Assembly (NCBI RefSeq): GCF_017310035.1
Contig: NZ_CP022296.1
Location: 1-64,000, forward strand
Direction: 5' to 3'
DNA: 64,000 nucleotides
Origin: Nocardioides sp. S5
GTDB taxonomy: Bacteria > Actinomycetota > Actinomycetes > Propionibacteriales > Nocardioidaceae
The translations under genes and the position numbers were made by a program. This document shows, one piece after another, positions 34,609 to 43,329 of this stretch (its first letter is position 1; every line of letters starts with the position of its first letter). The notes under the pieces were generated by a model. That model was not told where the DNA came from, searched no databases, and saw nothing but the letters and a program-made list of their open reading frames with translations.

Positions 34609-35085
34609 ATGACTTCTCTCTCCGACTTCTCGGCGCCTGCCATCGACGGCACGGACACGGACCTCTCGCAGTACGACGGCAAGGTCGTCCTGGTCGTGAA
34701 CACCGCCTCCCAGTGCGGCTTCACCGGCCAGTACAAGGGCCTCCAGCAGCTCCAGGACACCTACGCCGACCAGGGCCTGGTCGTGCTCGGCTTCCCGTGC
34801 GACCAGTTCGGCAACCAGGAGCCCGGGAGCGAGGCGGAGATCTCGGACTTCTGCGAGAAGAACTTCGGCGTGACGTTCCCGCTGTTCTCCAAGGTCGACG
34901 TCAACGGCGACGACGCGCACCCGCTCTTCGACTGGCTCAAGGACTCCAAGGGCGGCATGCTCGGCTCGAAGATCAAGTGGAACTTCACCAAGTTCCTCAT
35001 CGGCCGCGACGGTCAGGTCATCGACCGCTTCGCGCCCACCACGGAGCCCGAGAAGCTCAGCAAGGACATCGAGAAGGCGCTGTGA
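34609..35085 (+). CDS. Glutathione-peroxidase-family thiol peroxidase
   Basis: A 158-aa cytoplasmic peroxidase of the GPx fold that reduces peroxides. The peroxidatic residue is Cys36 (NTASQCGFTG), not selenocysteine. GFPCDQFGNQEPG and KWNFTKFLI carry the active-site Gln and Trp. A second Cys in DFCEKNFGVTFPLF sits where thioredoxin-dependent members have the resolving Cys, so thioredoxin or mycoredoxin is the likely reductant; actinobacteria generally lack glutathione. The ATG at 34609 has CAGACT ending 6 bases upstream and no SD. The stop is 4 bases from that of the convergent ATP-grasp gene. Confidence 0.9.
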   Translation: MTSLSDFSAPAIDGTDTDLSQYDGKVVLVVNTASQCGFTGQYKGLQQLQDTYADQGLVVLGFPCDQFGNQEPGSEAEISDFCEKNFGVTFPLFSKVDVNGDDAHPLFDWLKDSKGGMLGSKIKWNFTKFLIGRDGQVIDRFAPTTEPEKLSKDIEKAL

Positions 35086-35089
35086 GGCG

Positions 35090-36352
35090 TCAGAGCGTGG
35101 GGGCGTCGGGGCCCACGCGCTCGGCGAGCCACGCCGCGACCTGGGCCTCGGTCGGCGCCAGCCCGTCGGAGATGACGTGCGGGGCGACGCGGGAGAAGTA
35201 GTCGGTGACCATGTTGTCCGACTCCCGCACCAGCATCCCGGCGGCTTCGCCGTCCACGATCCACGAGCCCAGCACGACGCGGTTGCCCTCGAAGCTCGGC
35301 AGCTCGGTGTAGCCCTGGTAGACCCAGCCCTCGGCGCCGTAGCCGCCGGGCATCACCACGTCCTCGATCATGTCGTCGAGGTGGATGCGGATGTTGTCGC
35401 CCTCGCGCCCGTGCAGCGGCTTGGCGACCCAGCGCTCGAGGTCGCGCGGCCCGTCGAAGTACGCCGGCAGCAGCAGGCGGTGGCGCGGGAAGAGCTCCCA
35501 CAGCACCGGCAGCAGCGCCTTGGTGCTGAGCAGCACCTTCCACGCCGGCTCGATCCACCGGGTGGGCCGCGCCTCGGCCCGGTCGACGATGAAACGGCCG
35601 AACGGCTCGGCGAGCATCTCCTCCCAGGCGTAGAGCTTGAAGGCGTTGCGCAGCGGCTCGTCGTGGACGTCGCGGTACTCGCGCGCGTCGGGGTTCCAGC
35701 CGACCTCTGCCACCGGGTGCGCCAGGGCGAGCCAGCCGGCCTGGACGGCGGTGTCCATGAGGTAGTGGCAGGTCATCTCCATCTCGCCGCCGTCGTAGGA
35801 GTCCTCATCGCCCAGGTCGTAGAGGAAGTGCATCCGGTCGCCGTCGAAGCGCCCCGAGCGGCGCAGCGTGCGCCAGCCGTCGACGAGGCGGTCGTGGACG
35901 GAGTTCCACTGGTCCATCTCCGGCATCACGTCCTCCATCCAGTTCCACTGGACGATGCCGGTCTCCACGAGGCCGGTGGGGGTGTCGCCGTTGATCTCGA
36001 GCATCTTGATGGAGCCGTCGGCGCCGTAGGCGAGGTCGAAGCGGGCGTAGAGCGCGGGGTCGCCGGCCTCGATGGAGCGGCGTACGACGTCGAGCGAGCC
36101 GGGCGGGAGGCCGAGCCGCTCGTCGGTCATCGTCGTGGCCATGTGGGTGACGGCCTGCAGGCACATCGCCCACAGCTCCTCGGTGGCGGCCTCGAGGGCC
36201 TCCACCTCCTCCATGGTGACCTCGTACCAGGCGTCCTCGTTCCAGTAGGGGAGCTCGCTGCCGTCGGGCATCTTCGTCACGGGGAAGACGAGTCCCTGCT
36301 CGACGACCTTCTCCCGCCAGCCCTCACGGGCCTTCGAGCGGTGGCGCCACAT
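35090..36352 (-). CDS. Glutathionylspermidine-synthase-family ATP-grasp amide ligase
   Basis: A 420-aa protein matching the synthetase half of E. coli Gsp and the stand-alone YgiC/YjfC proteins. Segments are EINGDTPTGLVETGIVQWNW (acceptor-binding area), WVAKPLHGREGDNIRI (ATP-grasp Lys-Pro and Gly-rich loop) and a late GSWIVDGEAAGMLVRESD. The family forms amide bonds with ATP. No amidase domain is present. True glutathionylspermidine is unlikely in an actinobacterium, so the substrate is probably a peptide or another thiol or amine. The ATG at 36352 shares a base with the DUF350 stop. Last gene of a four-gene operon. Confidence 0.85.
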   Translation of the reverse strand: MWRHRSKAREGWREKVVEQGLVFPVTKMPDGSELPYWNEDAWYEVTMEEVEALEAATEELWAMCLQAVTHMATTMTDERLGLPPGSLDVVRRSIEAGDPALYARFDLAYGADGSIKMLEINGDTPTGLVETGIVQWNWMEDVMPEMDQWNSVHDRLVDGWRTLRRSGRFDGDRMHFLYDLGDEDSYDGGEMEMTCHYLMDTAVQAGWLALAHPVAEVGWNPDAREYRDVHDEPLRNAFKLYAWEEMLAEPFGRFIVDRAEARPTRWIEPAWKVLLSTKALLPVLWELFPRHRLLLPAYFDGPRDLERWVAKPLHGREGDNIRIHLDDMIEDVVMPGGYGAEGWVYQGYTELPSFEGNRVVLGSWIVDGEAAGMLVRESDNMVTDYFSRVAPHVISDGLAPTEAQVAAWLAERVGPDAPTL

Positions 36353-36810
36353 CAGGCGATGCTGGCGCAGACGATGGCGCCGACCGACAGCGCGACCGCC
36401 GCGGCGACGTAGGCCAGGGGACGGACCGGGCCGGGGTCGGTCACGATGCGGCGCAGGTCGCCCGGGGTGATCACCTCGACGGCGAAGAACATCACCGTGT
36501 TGAGCAGGATGCCGAGTGCGCCGAAGGAGACCGTCCAGCCCAGCGCCCAGCCCAGCGACGTCTCGCCGTTGGTCCAGATCGCGGTGAAGAGGACGGCGGC
36601 GTTGGAGACCAGCCACGCCGAGGTGACGACGCCGGCCGAGCGCGAGTGCGCGTGGACCGACTCGTTGCCGTTCTCGTCGACGCCGCGCAGGTGCGTGCCG
36701 AGGTGGCCGGGCGTGGCGAGGTCGAGGACGTAGTAGGCCGCGACGAGCATGATCCCGCCGACGGCGGCGTAGGCGACGGCGTGGAGCAGGGCGTTGAGCA
36801 GGTCGGTCAC
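36352..36810 (-). CDS. DUF350 membrane protein (YjfL-like)
   Basis: A 152-aa protein with four hydrophobic segments (about 8-28, 55-75, 85-105, 130-150), as in DUF350. The family Tyr/Asp pattern is visible in VAAYYVLDLATPG near the first helix. DUF350 genes recur next to YgiC/YjfC ATP-grasp ligases (E. coli yjfL-yjfC). Function unknown. The GTG at 36810 has AGGAG 8 bases upstream. It sits 52 bases after the lipoprotein gene and is joined to the ligase gene. Confidence 0.85.
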   Translation of the reverse strand: MTDLLNALLHAVAYAAVGGIMLVAAYYVLDLATPGHLGTHLRGVDENGNESVHAHSRSAGVVTSAWLVSNAAVLFTAIWTNGETSLGWALGWTVSFGALGILLNTVMFFAVEVITPGDLRRIVTDPGPVRPLAYVAAAVALSVGAIVCASIA

Positions 36811-36862
36811 GGGGTCTCCTGGGAGGCGGGCGTGGAAGGTCGGGACGAGGACGGGCCGCTGG

Positions 36863-37249
36863 TCAGCCGAAGCCGCGCGAGCTGCCGCCGAAGCCGCCCT
36901 TGGTGGTGCTGGACCTGACGCTGGAGCCGCCGGTCGTCGGCAGGCCCCCGCGCTGGACGGTGCCGTTGAGGGTGCTGCCGTTGAACGTGCCACCCGACGT
37001 CGTCTGTCCGATCGCCGGCACGCGGGAGCTGGCACCGAGGTAGTACCAGAAGAAGCCGGACCCGGTGCCGTTGTAGTCGGAGTCGTCGTCGCACTGGTCG
37101 TCGTCGACGCGCTCCTCGGTCTCCGGGTCGACGCACACGGCGGCGTAGTCGGCGCTCGAGGAGCAGCCGGTGAGGCTGGAGGCCATCAGCGCGGTGATGC
37201 CGAGCGAGATGCTGGTCGAGCGCATGCGGCGGCGTACGGGTGTGGTCAT
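36863..37249 (-). CDS. Lipoprotein of the ATP-grasp/DUF350 operon (DUF1190/DUF4247-like)
   Basis: A 128-aa lipoprotein. The signal has Arg-rich MTTPVRRRMRSTS then a hydrophobic run ending SSLTGC, a lipobox variant with Leu at -3. The mature part has two Cys in CVDPETEERVDDDQC, an aromatic patch FFWYYLGA, and a Ser/Gly/Thr-rich end finishing KGGFGGSSRGFG. The layout recalls YgiB/YjfM (DUF1190) and DUF4247, which accompany YgiC-type ligases. This is a resemblance by eye and not a search hit. The ATG overlaps the channel gene stop (ATGA). Confidence 0.7.
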   Translation of the reverse strand: MTTPVRRRMRSTSISLGITALMASSLTGCSSSADYAAVCVDPETEERVDDDQCDDDSDYNGTGSGFFWYYLGASSRVPAIGQTTSGGTFNGSTLNGTVQRGGLPTTGGSSVRSSTTKGGFGGSSRGFG

Positions 37250-37818
37250 CGGGTCCCTCCCGGGTCCGGGTCCTGCGGGAACTTGGGCCGGAACATCTCG
37301 AGCATCTGCTCGGCCACGTCGGTGGTGGCGGCGTCGGCCGCCTCGTGCTCCGCGAGCCGCTCGTCGAGCCACTCGCGTCCGTGCTGGGCCTCCAGTGAGG
37401 CGAGGGTGAGGTGCTCGAGGCGGTCGATGCGCTCGTGGACGTCCTCGAGCACGGTCGCCACGGCGAGCGACTCCTTGTCGAAGACGAGGTTCGCGATGAC
37501 GTGACCGATCGCGATCGGCACCAGCACGAGCATCGAGACGATGAGCAGGGCGCCCACGGCGCGGCCGGTGGTGGAGGCGGGGTAGAAGTCGCCGTAGCCG
37601 ACGGTGGAGCCGGTCACGATGCCCCACCACAGTCCCTCGACCGGGCCCTTGCCCTCCAGCGCCGCGTAGGTCAACGAGCAGCCGACCCAGATCGCCACGA
37701 TGGCCAGCACCAGCACGTGTGGAGCGTTGACGAGGGCCTGGAGGGGTCGGGTGAGGAACCCCAGCCGACGTGCGACGACCGCGTCGGCCTCGTCGACCTC
37801 TGCGGACAGCTCCGACAT
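37246..37818 (-). CDS. Two-helix potassium-channel-like protein
   Basis: A 190-aa membrane protein with the K+ selectivity filter TVGYGD (in GIVTGSTVGYGDFYP). It is flanked by an outer helix (about 33-53) and an inner helix (about 88-110), the KcsA/Ion_trans_2 pore unit. The C-terminal 75 residues form an acidic cytoplasmic coiled-coil-like region (LEDVHERIDRLEHLTLASLE). There is no voltage sensor or RCK domain. It is the first gene of the operon, overlapping the lipoprotein gene by 4 bases. No clear promoter was found in the 77-base gap upstream. Confidence 0.88.
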   Translation of the reverse strand: MSELSAEVDEADAVVARRLGFLTRPLQALVNAPHVLVLAIVAIWVGCSLTYAALEGKGPVEGLWWGIVTGSTVGYGDFYPASTTGRAVGALLIVSMLVLVPIAIGHVIANLVFDKESLAVATVLEDVHERIDRLEHLTLASLEAQHGREWLDERLAEHEAADAATTDVAEQMLEMFRPKFPQDPDPGGTR

Positions 37819-37895
37819 GTGCTTCCCCCGTTCCCCGGCGTCCTGGCGGGACTATAGGGCTTCCCCGTGGCGTGCCGTCGAAACGTCGCTGCGGC

Positions 37896-38174
37896 TCAGC
37901 GCACCAGGTCGGCGTAGTCCGGGTGCTTGTCGACGTACGCCGCGACGTAGGCGCACGACGGCACGACGCGCAGTCCCCGGGAGCGGGCGTCGTCGAGCGC
38001 GCCGCGGGCCAGGCGGGCGGCGTAGCCCTGGCCGCCGAAGGCCTCGGGGACCTCCGTGTGCACGAGGGTGATGACGTCGCCGGCGAGGCGGTAGTCGATG
38101 AGGCCGACCAGCTCGTCACCGGCACGCAGCTCGTAGCGGCTGCGGTCGGGGGCGTCGGCGAACACTGTGTCCAC
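37896..38174 (-). CDS. Small GNAT-fold acetyltransferase (YjdJ-like)
   Basis: A 92-aa minimal N-acetyltransferase of the YjdJ type. It has GLIDYRLAGDVITLVHTEV, the acetyl-CoA loop EAFGGQGYAARLARGALDDA, and a C-terminal RVVPSCAYVAAYVDKHPDYADLV. The target is unknown. The start is the GTG at 38174, the only good start before the divergent malic enzyme gene. The 60-base gap to malic enzyme must hold both promoters. Confidence 0.85.
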   Translation of the reverse strand: MDTVFADAPDRSRYELRAGDELVGLIDYRLAGDVITLVHTEVPEAFGGQGYAARLARGALDDARSRGLRVVPSCAYVAAYVDKHPDYADLVR

Positions 38175-38234
38175 AAGGCGAGCGTAGCCCCAGGTGACTT
38201 GTGCGTAACCCCGGCGGAGGTGGAAGGTCAGCGC

Positions 38235-39614
<1,380 letters not shown>

Positions 39615-39617
39615 GGC

Positions 39618-39646
39618 GGGGCAGCGGCGGTCCTCACCGCCGCCCC
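39618..39646. terminator. Bidirectional hairpin terminator
   Basis: The inner stem GCGGCGGT/ACCGCCGC (39624-39631 / 39636-39643) has a 4-base loop. G-run and C-run flanks extend it with a 2-base bulge. It lies between the convergent malic enzyme and MMPL stops. Confidence 0.6.
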
Positions 39647-39651
39647 TGCGC

Positions 39652-41778
39652 TCAGCTCTCCGCCGGCGCCGTCGGCCCTGTCACCTTCCGGGGCCACCAG
39701 AACTTCTCGCCCAGCGTGAGCGCGAGTGCCGGCACCAGCACCGTGCGTACGACGAGCGTGTCGAGCAGCACTCCGACGAAGATGATCGCGCCGAGCTGGG
39801 CCAGCACCACCAGCGGCAGCACGCCGAGGACGGCGAACACCGCGGCGAGCAGGATGCCGGCGCTGGTGATCACGCCGCCGGTGGCGGTCAGGGCGCGCAG
39901 CATGCCCTGGCGGGTGCCGTGCTCGCGCGCCTCCTCCCGGGCCCGGGTGACGAGGAAGATGTTGTAGTCGACACCGAGCGCGACGAGGAACAGGAACGCC
40001 AGCAGGGGCACGCCGGTGTCCATCGCCTCGAAGCCGAAGACGCCCTGGAACAGCCACCACGAGGCGCCCATCGCGGCGGCGTACGTCGCCAGGACGGTCG
40101 CGACGAGCAGCAGCGGTGCCACGATCGAGCGCAGCAGCAGGAGCAGCGCGCCCAGCACCAGCAGCAGGATCAGCGGCAGGATGAGGAGCCGGTCGCTGGC
40201 CGCGTACTCCTTGGCGTCGAGCGCCTCGGCGTCGCCGCCGCCGACGTGGGTCGTGTCGAAGTCGGCCACGGCGGCGCGGACGTCGAGCACCACGTCACGG
40301 GCCTCGTCGCTGCCGGGTGCCGCGTCGGGCACGGCGTCGATGCGGGCGATGCCGTCCCCGGTGGTCGTGATCCGCGCGGAGTCGACACCGTCGACGTCCT
40401 CGACCGCGCCGAGGACCTGCTCGGGGGTGTCACGGGTGAGGACCTGGACCGGGTCGCTGGTTCCGGCGGGGAAGGACTCGCCGAGCCGCTCCGCTGCCGA
40501 GATGGCCTCGGGGCGCTGGAGGAACTGGTCGGCCGGGTCGAGACCCGTCGTGATGGAGGTCGTGCCGATCGCGAGCAGGGCGAGGGCGGCGACCGTCCCG
40601 ACGACGAAGGTGCGCGGACGCTTGGCCACGGCGTCGCCGACGCGGCGCCACACGCCGCGGGAGTCGACCAGCACCGCGTCGCCGACGCGAGGCACCTTGG
40701 GCCAGAAGACCCAGCGGCCGAAGAGCACCAGCGCGGCCGGCAGCACGACGAGGGCGAAGGTCGCGGCGATCACGACACCGACCGCGCAGGCGAGGCCGAG
40801 GCCGCGGGTCGTCGGGATCGCGGAGAGCAGGAGCGTGAGCAGGCCGAGCACGACGGTGGTGGAGCTCGAGATGACCGCCTCGGTGGTGCGGGCCAGGGCG
40901 TGCGCCATCGCCTCGTGGCGCGAGTCGGTGGTCTTGAGCTCGTCGCGGTAGCGCGAGATCAGCAGCAGTGCGTAGTCGGTGCCGGCACCGAACACCAGCA
41001 CGCTCAGGATGCCCACCGTCGACTCGTCCCAGGCCACGCCCGTCACCTCGAGGACGTTGGTGGCGACGATGGCGGCGAAGCGGTCGGCGATGCCGACAAC
41101 GGCCAGCGGGACCAGCCACAGCACCGGGCTGCGGTAGGTGATGATGAGCAGGATCGCCACGATGCCGGCGGTCGCGAGCAGCAGGCGGAAGTCGGCGCCG
41201 TCGAAGACCTGGCCGATGTCGGCCTGGATGCCGGCCGGGCCGGTCACCTCGACCGTGACCCCGTCGGGGGCGTCGTCGCGCAGGTCCTCGCGGAGCTTCT
41301 CGACGCGGTCGATGTTGTCGGTCGCCGACGTCGAGGTGACGGGCACGGCGACGAACGCGGCGGTGCCGTCCTCGGCCACGACGACCGGCGACTGCGGCGC
41401 GCCCCCGCTGTCCGGCGTACCGGGCGGGGGTCCGCCCTGCTCACCCTGGGGGGCGCCCTGGCCGCCCGCCTGCGAGAGCAGCGCGACGGCCTGCTCGGCG
41501 AGCTCGCCCTGGACGGCCTGGTCGAGCTCGCCGGAGTCGGCGGTCCACAGCACGATGGCGACCTGGCCCTCGTCCTCCGGGAGTCGGTCGGCCAGCTCGA
41601 CGGCAAGGGTGCTGTCCGCGCCGGCGGGGAGGGTGTCGGTGGCGGAGCCCTCGCGGTCGCCCTCGGGCACCATCGCGATGACCGCGAGCGCCATCAGGAG
41701 CGGGATCAGGGCGACGACCCAGGCCAGGCGCCGGCCTGCGATGGCCCGGGCCAGGGCGGGGGTTCGGTGTGCGGACAC
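39652..41778 (-). CDS. MMPL family transporter
   Basis: A 708-aa RND/MMPL membrane exporter with about twelve helices in two halves, each preceded by an outer loop domain. The repeated motif G(T/V)DY-x5-R-x-R-(D/E)E appears in both halves (GTDYALLLISRYRDE and GVDYNIFLVTRAREE). The first outer loop has a Gly/Pro/Gln-rich insert. MMPL proteins export lipids, pigments or drugs; with a divergent MarR regulator, export of a toxic or signalling small molecule is plausible. The GTG at 41778 has AGGAG 5 bases upstream. Confidence 0.9.
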   Translation of the reverse strand: MSAHRTPALARAIAGRRLAWVVALIPLLMALAVIAMVPEGDREGSATDTLPAGADSTLAVELADRLPEDEGQVAIVLWTADSGELDQAVQGELAEQAVALLSQAGGQGAPQGEQGGPPPGTPDSGGAPQSPVVVAEDGTAAFVAVPVTSTSATDNIDRVEKLREDLRDDAPDGVTVEVTGPAGIQADIGQVFDGADFRLLLATAGIVAILLIITYRSPVLWLVPLAVVGIADRFAAIVATNVLEVTGVAWDESTVGILSVLVFGAGTDYALLLISRYRDELKTTDSRHEAMAHALARTTEAVISSSTTVVLGLLTLLLSAIPTTRGLGLACAVGVVIAATFALVVLPAALVLFGRWVFWPKVPRVGDAVLVDSRGVWRRVGDAVAKRPRTFVVGTVAALALLAIGTTSITTGLDPADQFLQRPEAISAAERLGESFPAGTSDPVQVLTRDTPEQVLGAVEDVDGVDSARITTTGDGIARIDAVPDAAPGSDEARDVVLDVRAAVADFDTTHVGGGDAEALDAKEYAASDRLLILPLILLLVLGALLLLLRSIVAPLLLVATVLATYAAAMGASWWLFQGVFGFEAMDTGVPLLAFLFLVALGVDYNIFLVTRAREEAREHGTRQGMLRALTATGGVITSAGILLAAVFAVLGVLPLVVLAQLGAIIFVGVLLDTLVVRTVLVPALALTLGEKFWWPRKVTGPTAPAES

Positions 41779-41829
41779 GATGCTCCTCGGGAGGCGAAGG
41801 TCGGGCGTACGTCGCTAGTCGCGATGATT

Positions 41830-41856
41830 GCTAACCAAGTTACTTATCAAGTTAGC
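41830..41856. promoter_or_regulatory. Probable MarR operator between MMPL and marR
   Basis: An AT-rich island in a GC-rich gap. It contains the near-palindrome TTACTT-ATC-AAGTTA (41840-41854), the palindrome TAAC-CAA-GTTA (41832-41842) and GCTAAC/GTTAGC outer arms (41830-41835 / 41851-41856). CAAGTTA occurs twice, 12 bases apart. The size and symmetry suit a MarR dimer controlling both divergent genes. Confidence 0.6.
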
Positions 41857-41927
41857 GGTACAACGTCTAGACTCGCAACTACGGCGCCTACCCCGGCGCC
41901 GGACCGACAGACGCAGTGAGGACAGGC

Positions 41928-42413
41928 GTGAGCGACCAGCAGGACGCACCCGAGGCCCCGCCGTGGGTGGCGCGCGGCCAGGAGCGCCAGCAGCCGCCGA
42001 CGCTGCTCGCCCTGCGCGACCTCGTCGCCGCCGGGAGCCGGGTCAACCACACGGTCGCGCGGCGGGCCGGCCTGAGCGGGACCGAGCTGGTCACCCTCGA
42101 GCACCTGAGCCGCGAGCAGATCGGGCCCGCCGAGGTGGCGCGACGGCTCGAGGTCTCCACGGCTGCCGCCACGGGCATCGTCGACCGGCTGGTCTCGCGG
42201 GGGCACGTCGAGCGGCGACCGCACGAGGTCGACCGCAGGCGCACCGACCTGCACATCACCGACTCGGGCCGCAGCGAGATCGTCGGGCACCTGATGCCGA
42301 TGTTCAGCGCGCTCCACCGTCACGACGCCTCCTTCACCGAGGAGGAGAAGGCGGTCGTCGAGCGCTATCTGCGCGGCGCTGCCGCGGCGTTCGAGGAGAT
42401 CCTGGAGGGCTGA
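41928..42413 (+). CDS. MarR family transcriptional regulator
   Basis: A 161-aa winged-helix repressor. The winged helix is in the middle (SGTELVTLEHLSREQIGPAEV, RRLEVSTAAATGIVDRLVSRGHVERRPHEVDRR with the family's wing Asp-Arg-Arg), and dimerisation helices are at both ends. It is divergent from the MMPL gene with an operator-like palindrome between them, so it probably represses the exporter and itself until a ligand binds. The GTG at 41928 is chosen; a GTG at 41916 in frame would add 4 residues. Its stop is 8 bases from that of ppgK. Confidence 0.88.
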   Translation: MSDQQDAPEAPPWVARGQERQQPPTLLALRDLVAAGSRVNHTVARRAGLSGTELVTLEHLSREQIGPAEVARRLEVSTAAATGIVDRLVSRGHVERRPHEVDRRRTDLHITDSGRSEIVGHLMPMFSALHRHDASFTEEEKAVVERYLRGAAAAFEEILEG

Positions 42414-42421
42414 TCCGGACC

Positions 42422-43177
42422 TCAGTCCGGGAAGCCCGCCTTGCGCTGGGCCACCAGGGCGGCGCCGACGATGCCGGCGCGGTTCTGCAGGCTGGCGGGG
42501 ATGATCTCGGTCTCGATCTCGATGAGGTGGCCGAACTTCTCCCACGACTTGCTCACGCCGCCGCCGACGACGAAGAGGTCGGGGCTGAAGAGCCGCTCGA
42601 CGTGGCGGAAGTAGCGCGTCAGCCGCTGGGACCAGTCCTGCCACGACAGGCCCTCGCGCTCGCGCGCGCTCGTCGCGGTGGTGACCTCGGCGACGGCGCC
42701 GTCGAGCTCGAGGTGGCCGAGCTCGGTGTTGGGGACCAGCTCGCCGTCCCAGATCATCGCCGAGCCGATGCCGGTGCCGAGCGTGATGACGAGGACCTGC
42801 CCGCGGCGTCCGCGCGCGGCGCCGTACTCCGACTCGGCGAGGCCGGCGGCGTCGGCGTCGTTGACGACGTGGACCTCACGGCCCAGTGCCTCGGTGAAGA
42901 TCGCGTCGGCGTCCTCGCCGACCCAGGACTTGTCGATGTTGGCCGCGGAGTGGACGAACCCGTGGCGCACGATGCCCGGGACGGTCACGCCGACCGGGCT
43001 GCTCGAGGCGGGGAAGCTGCCGACGATGGCACGGAAGACCTCGGCCACGGCGTCGGGCGTGGCGGGGCGCGGGGTGTCGATGCGGACGCGGTCGTGCACG
43101 AAGTCGCCGCGCTCGAGGTCGACGGGTGCTCCCTTGATGCCAGTGCCGCCGAAGTCGATGCCGAAGGGGTGCTCCAT
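42422..43177 (-). CDS. ppgK: Polyphosphate glucokinase (ROK/PpgK type)
   Basis: A 251-aa sugar kinase that makes glucose 6-phosphate from glucose, in actinobacteria with polyphosphate and often also ATP. Motifs are the N-terminal phosphate loop [36 protein letters not shown] with ELGHLELDG, and the late [11 protein letters not shown] adenosine-type loop. The length fits actinobacterial PpgK (about 250-270 aa). A general ROK glucokinase is the alternative. The ATG at 43177 begins the conserved core directly. Confidence 0.85.
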   Translation of the reverse strand: MEHPFGIDFGGTGIKGAPVDLERGDFVHDRVRIDTPRPATPDAVAEVFRAIVGSFPASSSPVGVTVPGIVRHGFVHSAANIDKSWVGEDADAIFTEALGREVHVVNDADAAGLAESEYGAARGRRGQVLVITLGTGIGSAMIWDGELVPNTELGHLELDGAVAEVTTATSAREREGLSWQDWSQRLTRYFRHVERLFSPDLFVVGGGVSKSWEKFGHLIEIETEIIPASLQNRAGIVGAALVAQRKAGFPD

Positions 43178-43251
43178 GGGCACCAACCTATCGCCCGGGC
43201 CGGGCGGGTGTGACGCGGGCAACACCGGACGAGACGTCGCCCGGCAAGCGA

Positions 43252-43308
43252 TTGACAAAAGTCAGGCTCTTGTCAACGCGGTTTACAGATCGTATGGTCA
43301 TGTAAACC
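43252..43308 (+). promoter_or_regulatory. alkB promoter with two inverted-repeat operators
   Basis: The promoter is TTGTCA (43270-43275), 17 bases, TATGGT (43293-43298). One inverted repeat, TTGACAA/TTGTCAA (43252-43258 / 43270-43276), covers the -35. A second, GGTTTAC/GTAAACC (43280-43286 / 43302-43308), brackets the -10. These are candidate sites for the TetR-type regulator encoded just after alkB. Confidence 0.6.
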
Positions 43309-43329
43309 CCACGGCAGGAGGTCAGGCAG

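Noticed and set aside
38163..38176. DnaA-box-like GTGTCCACA at the start of the GNAT gene
   Set aside because: A single imperfect match at a start codon is expected by chance and has no partner boxes.
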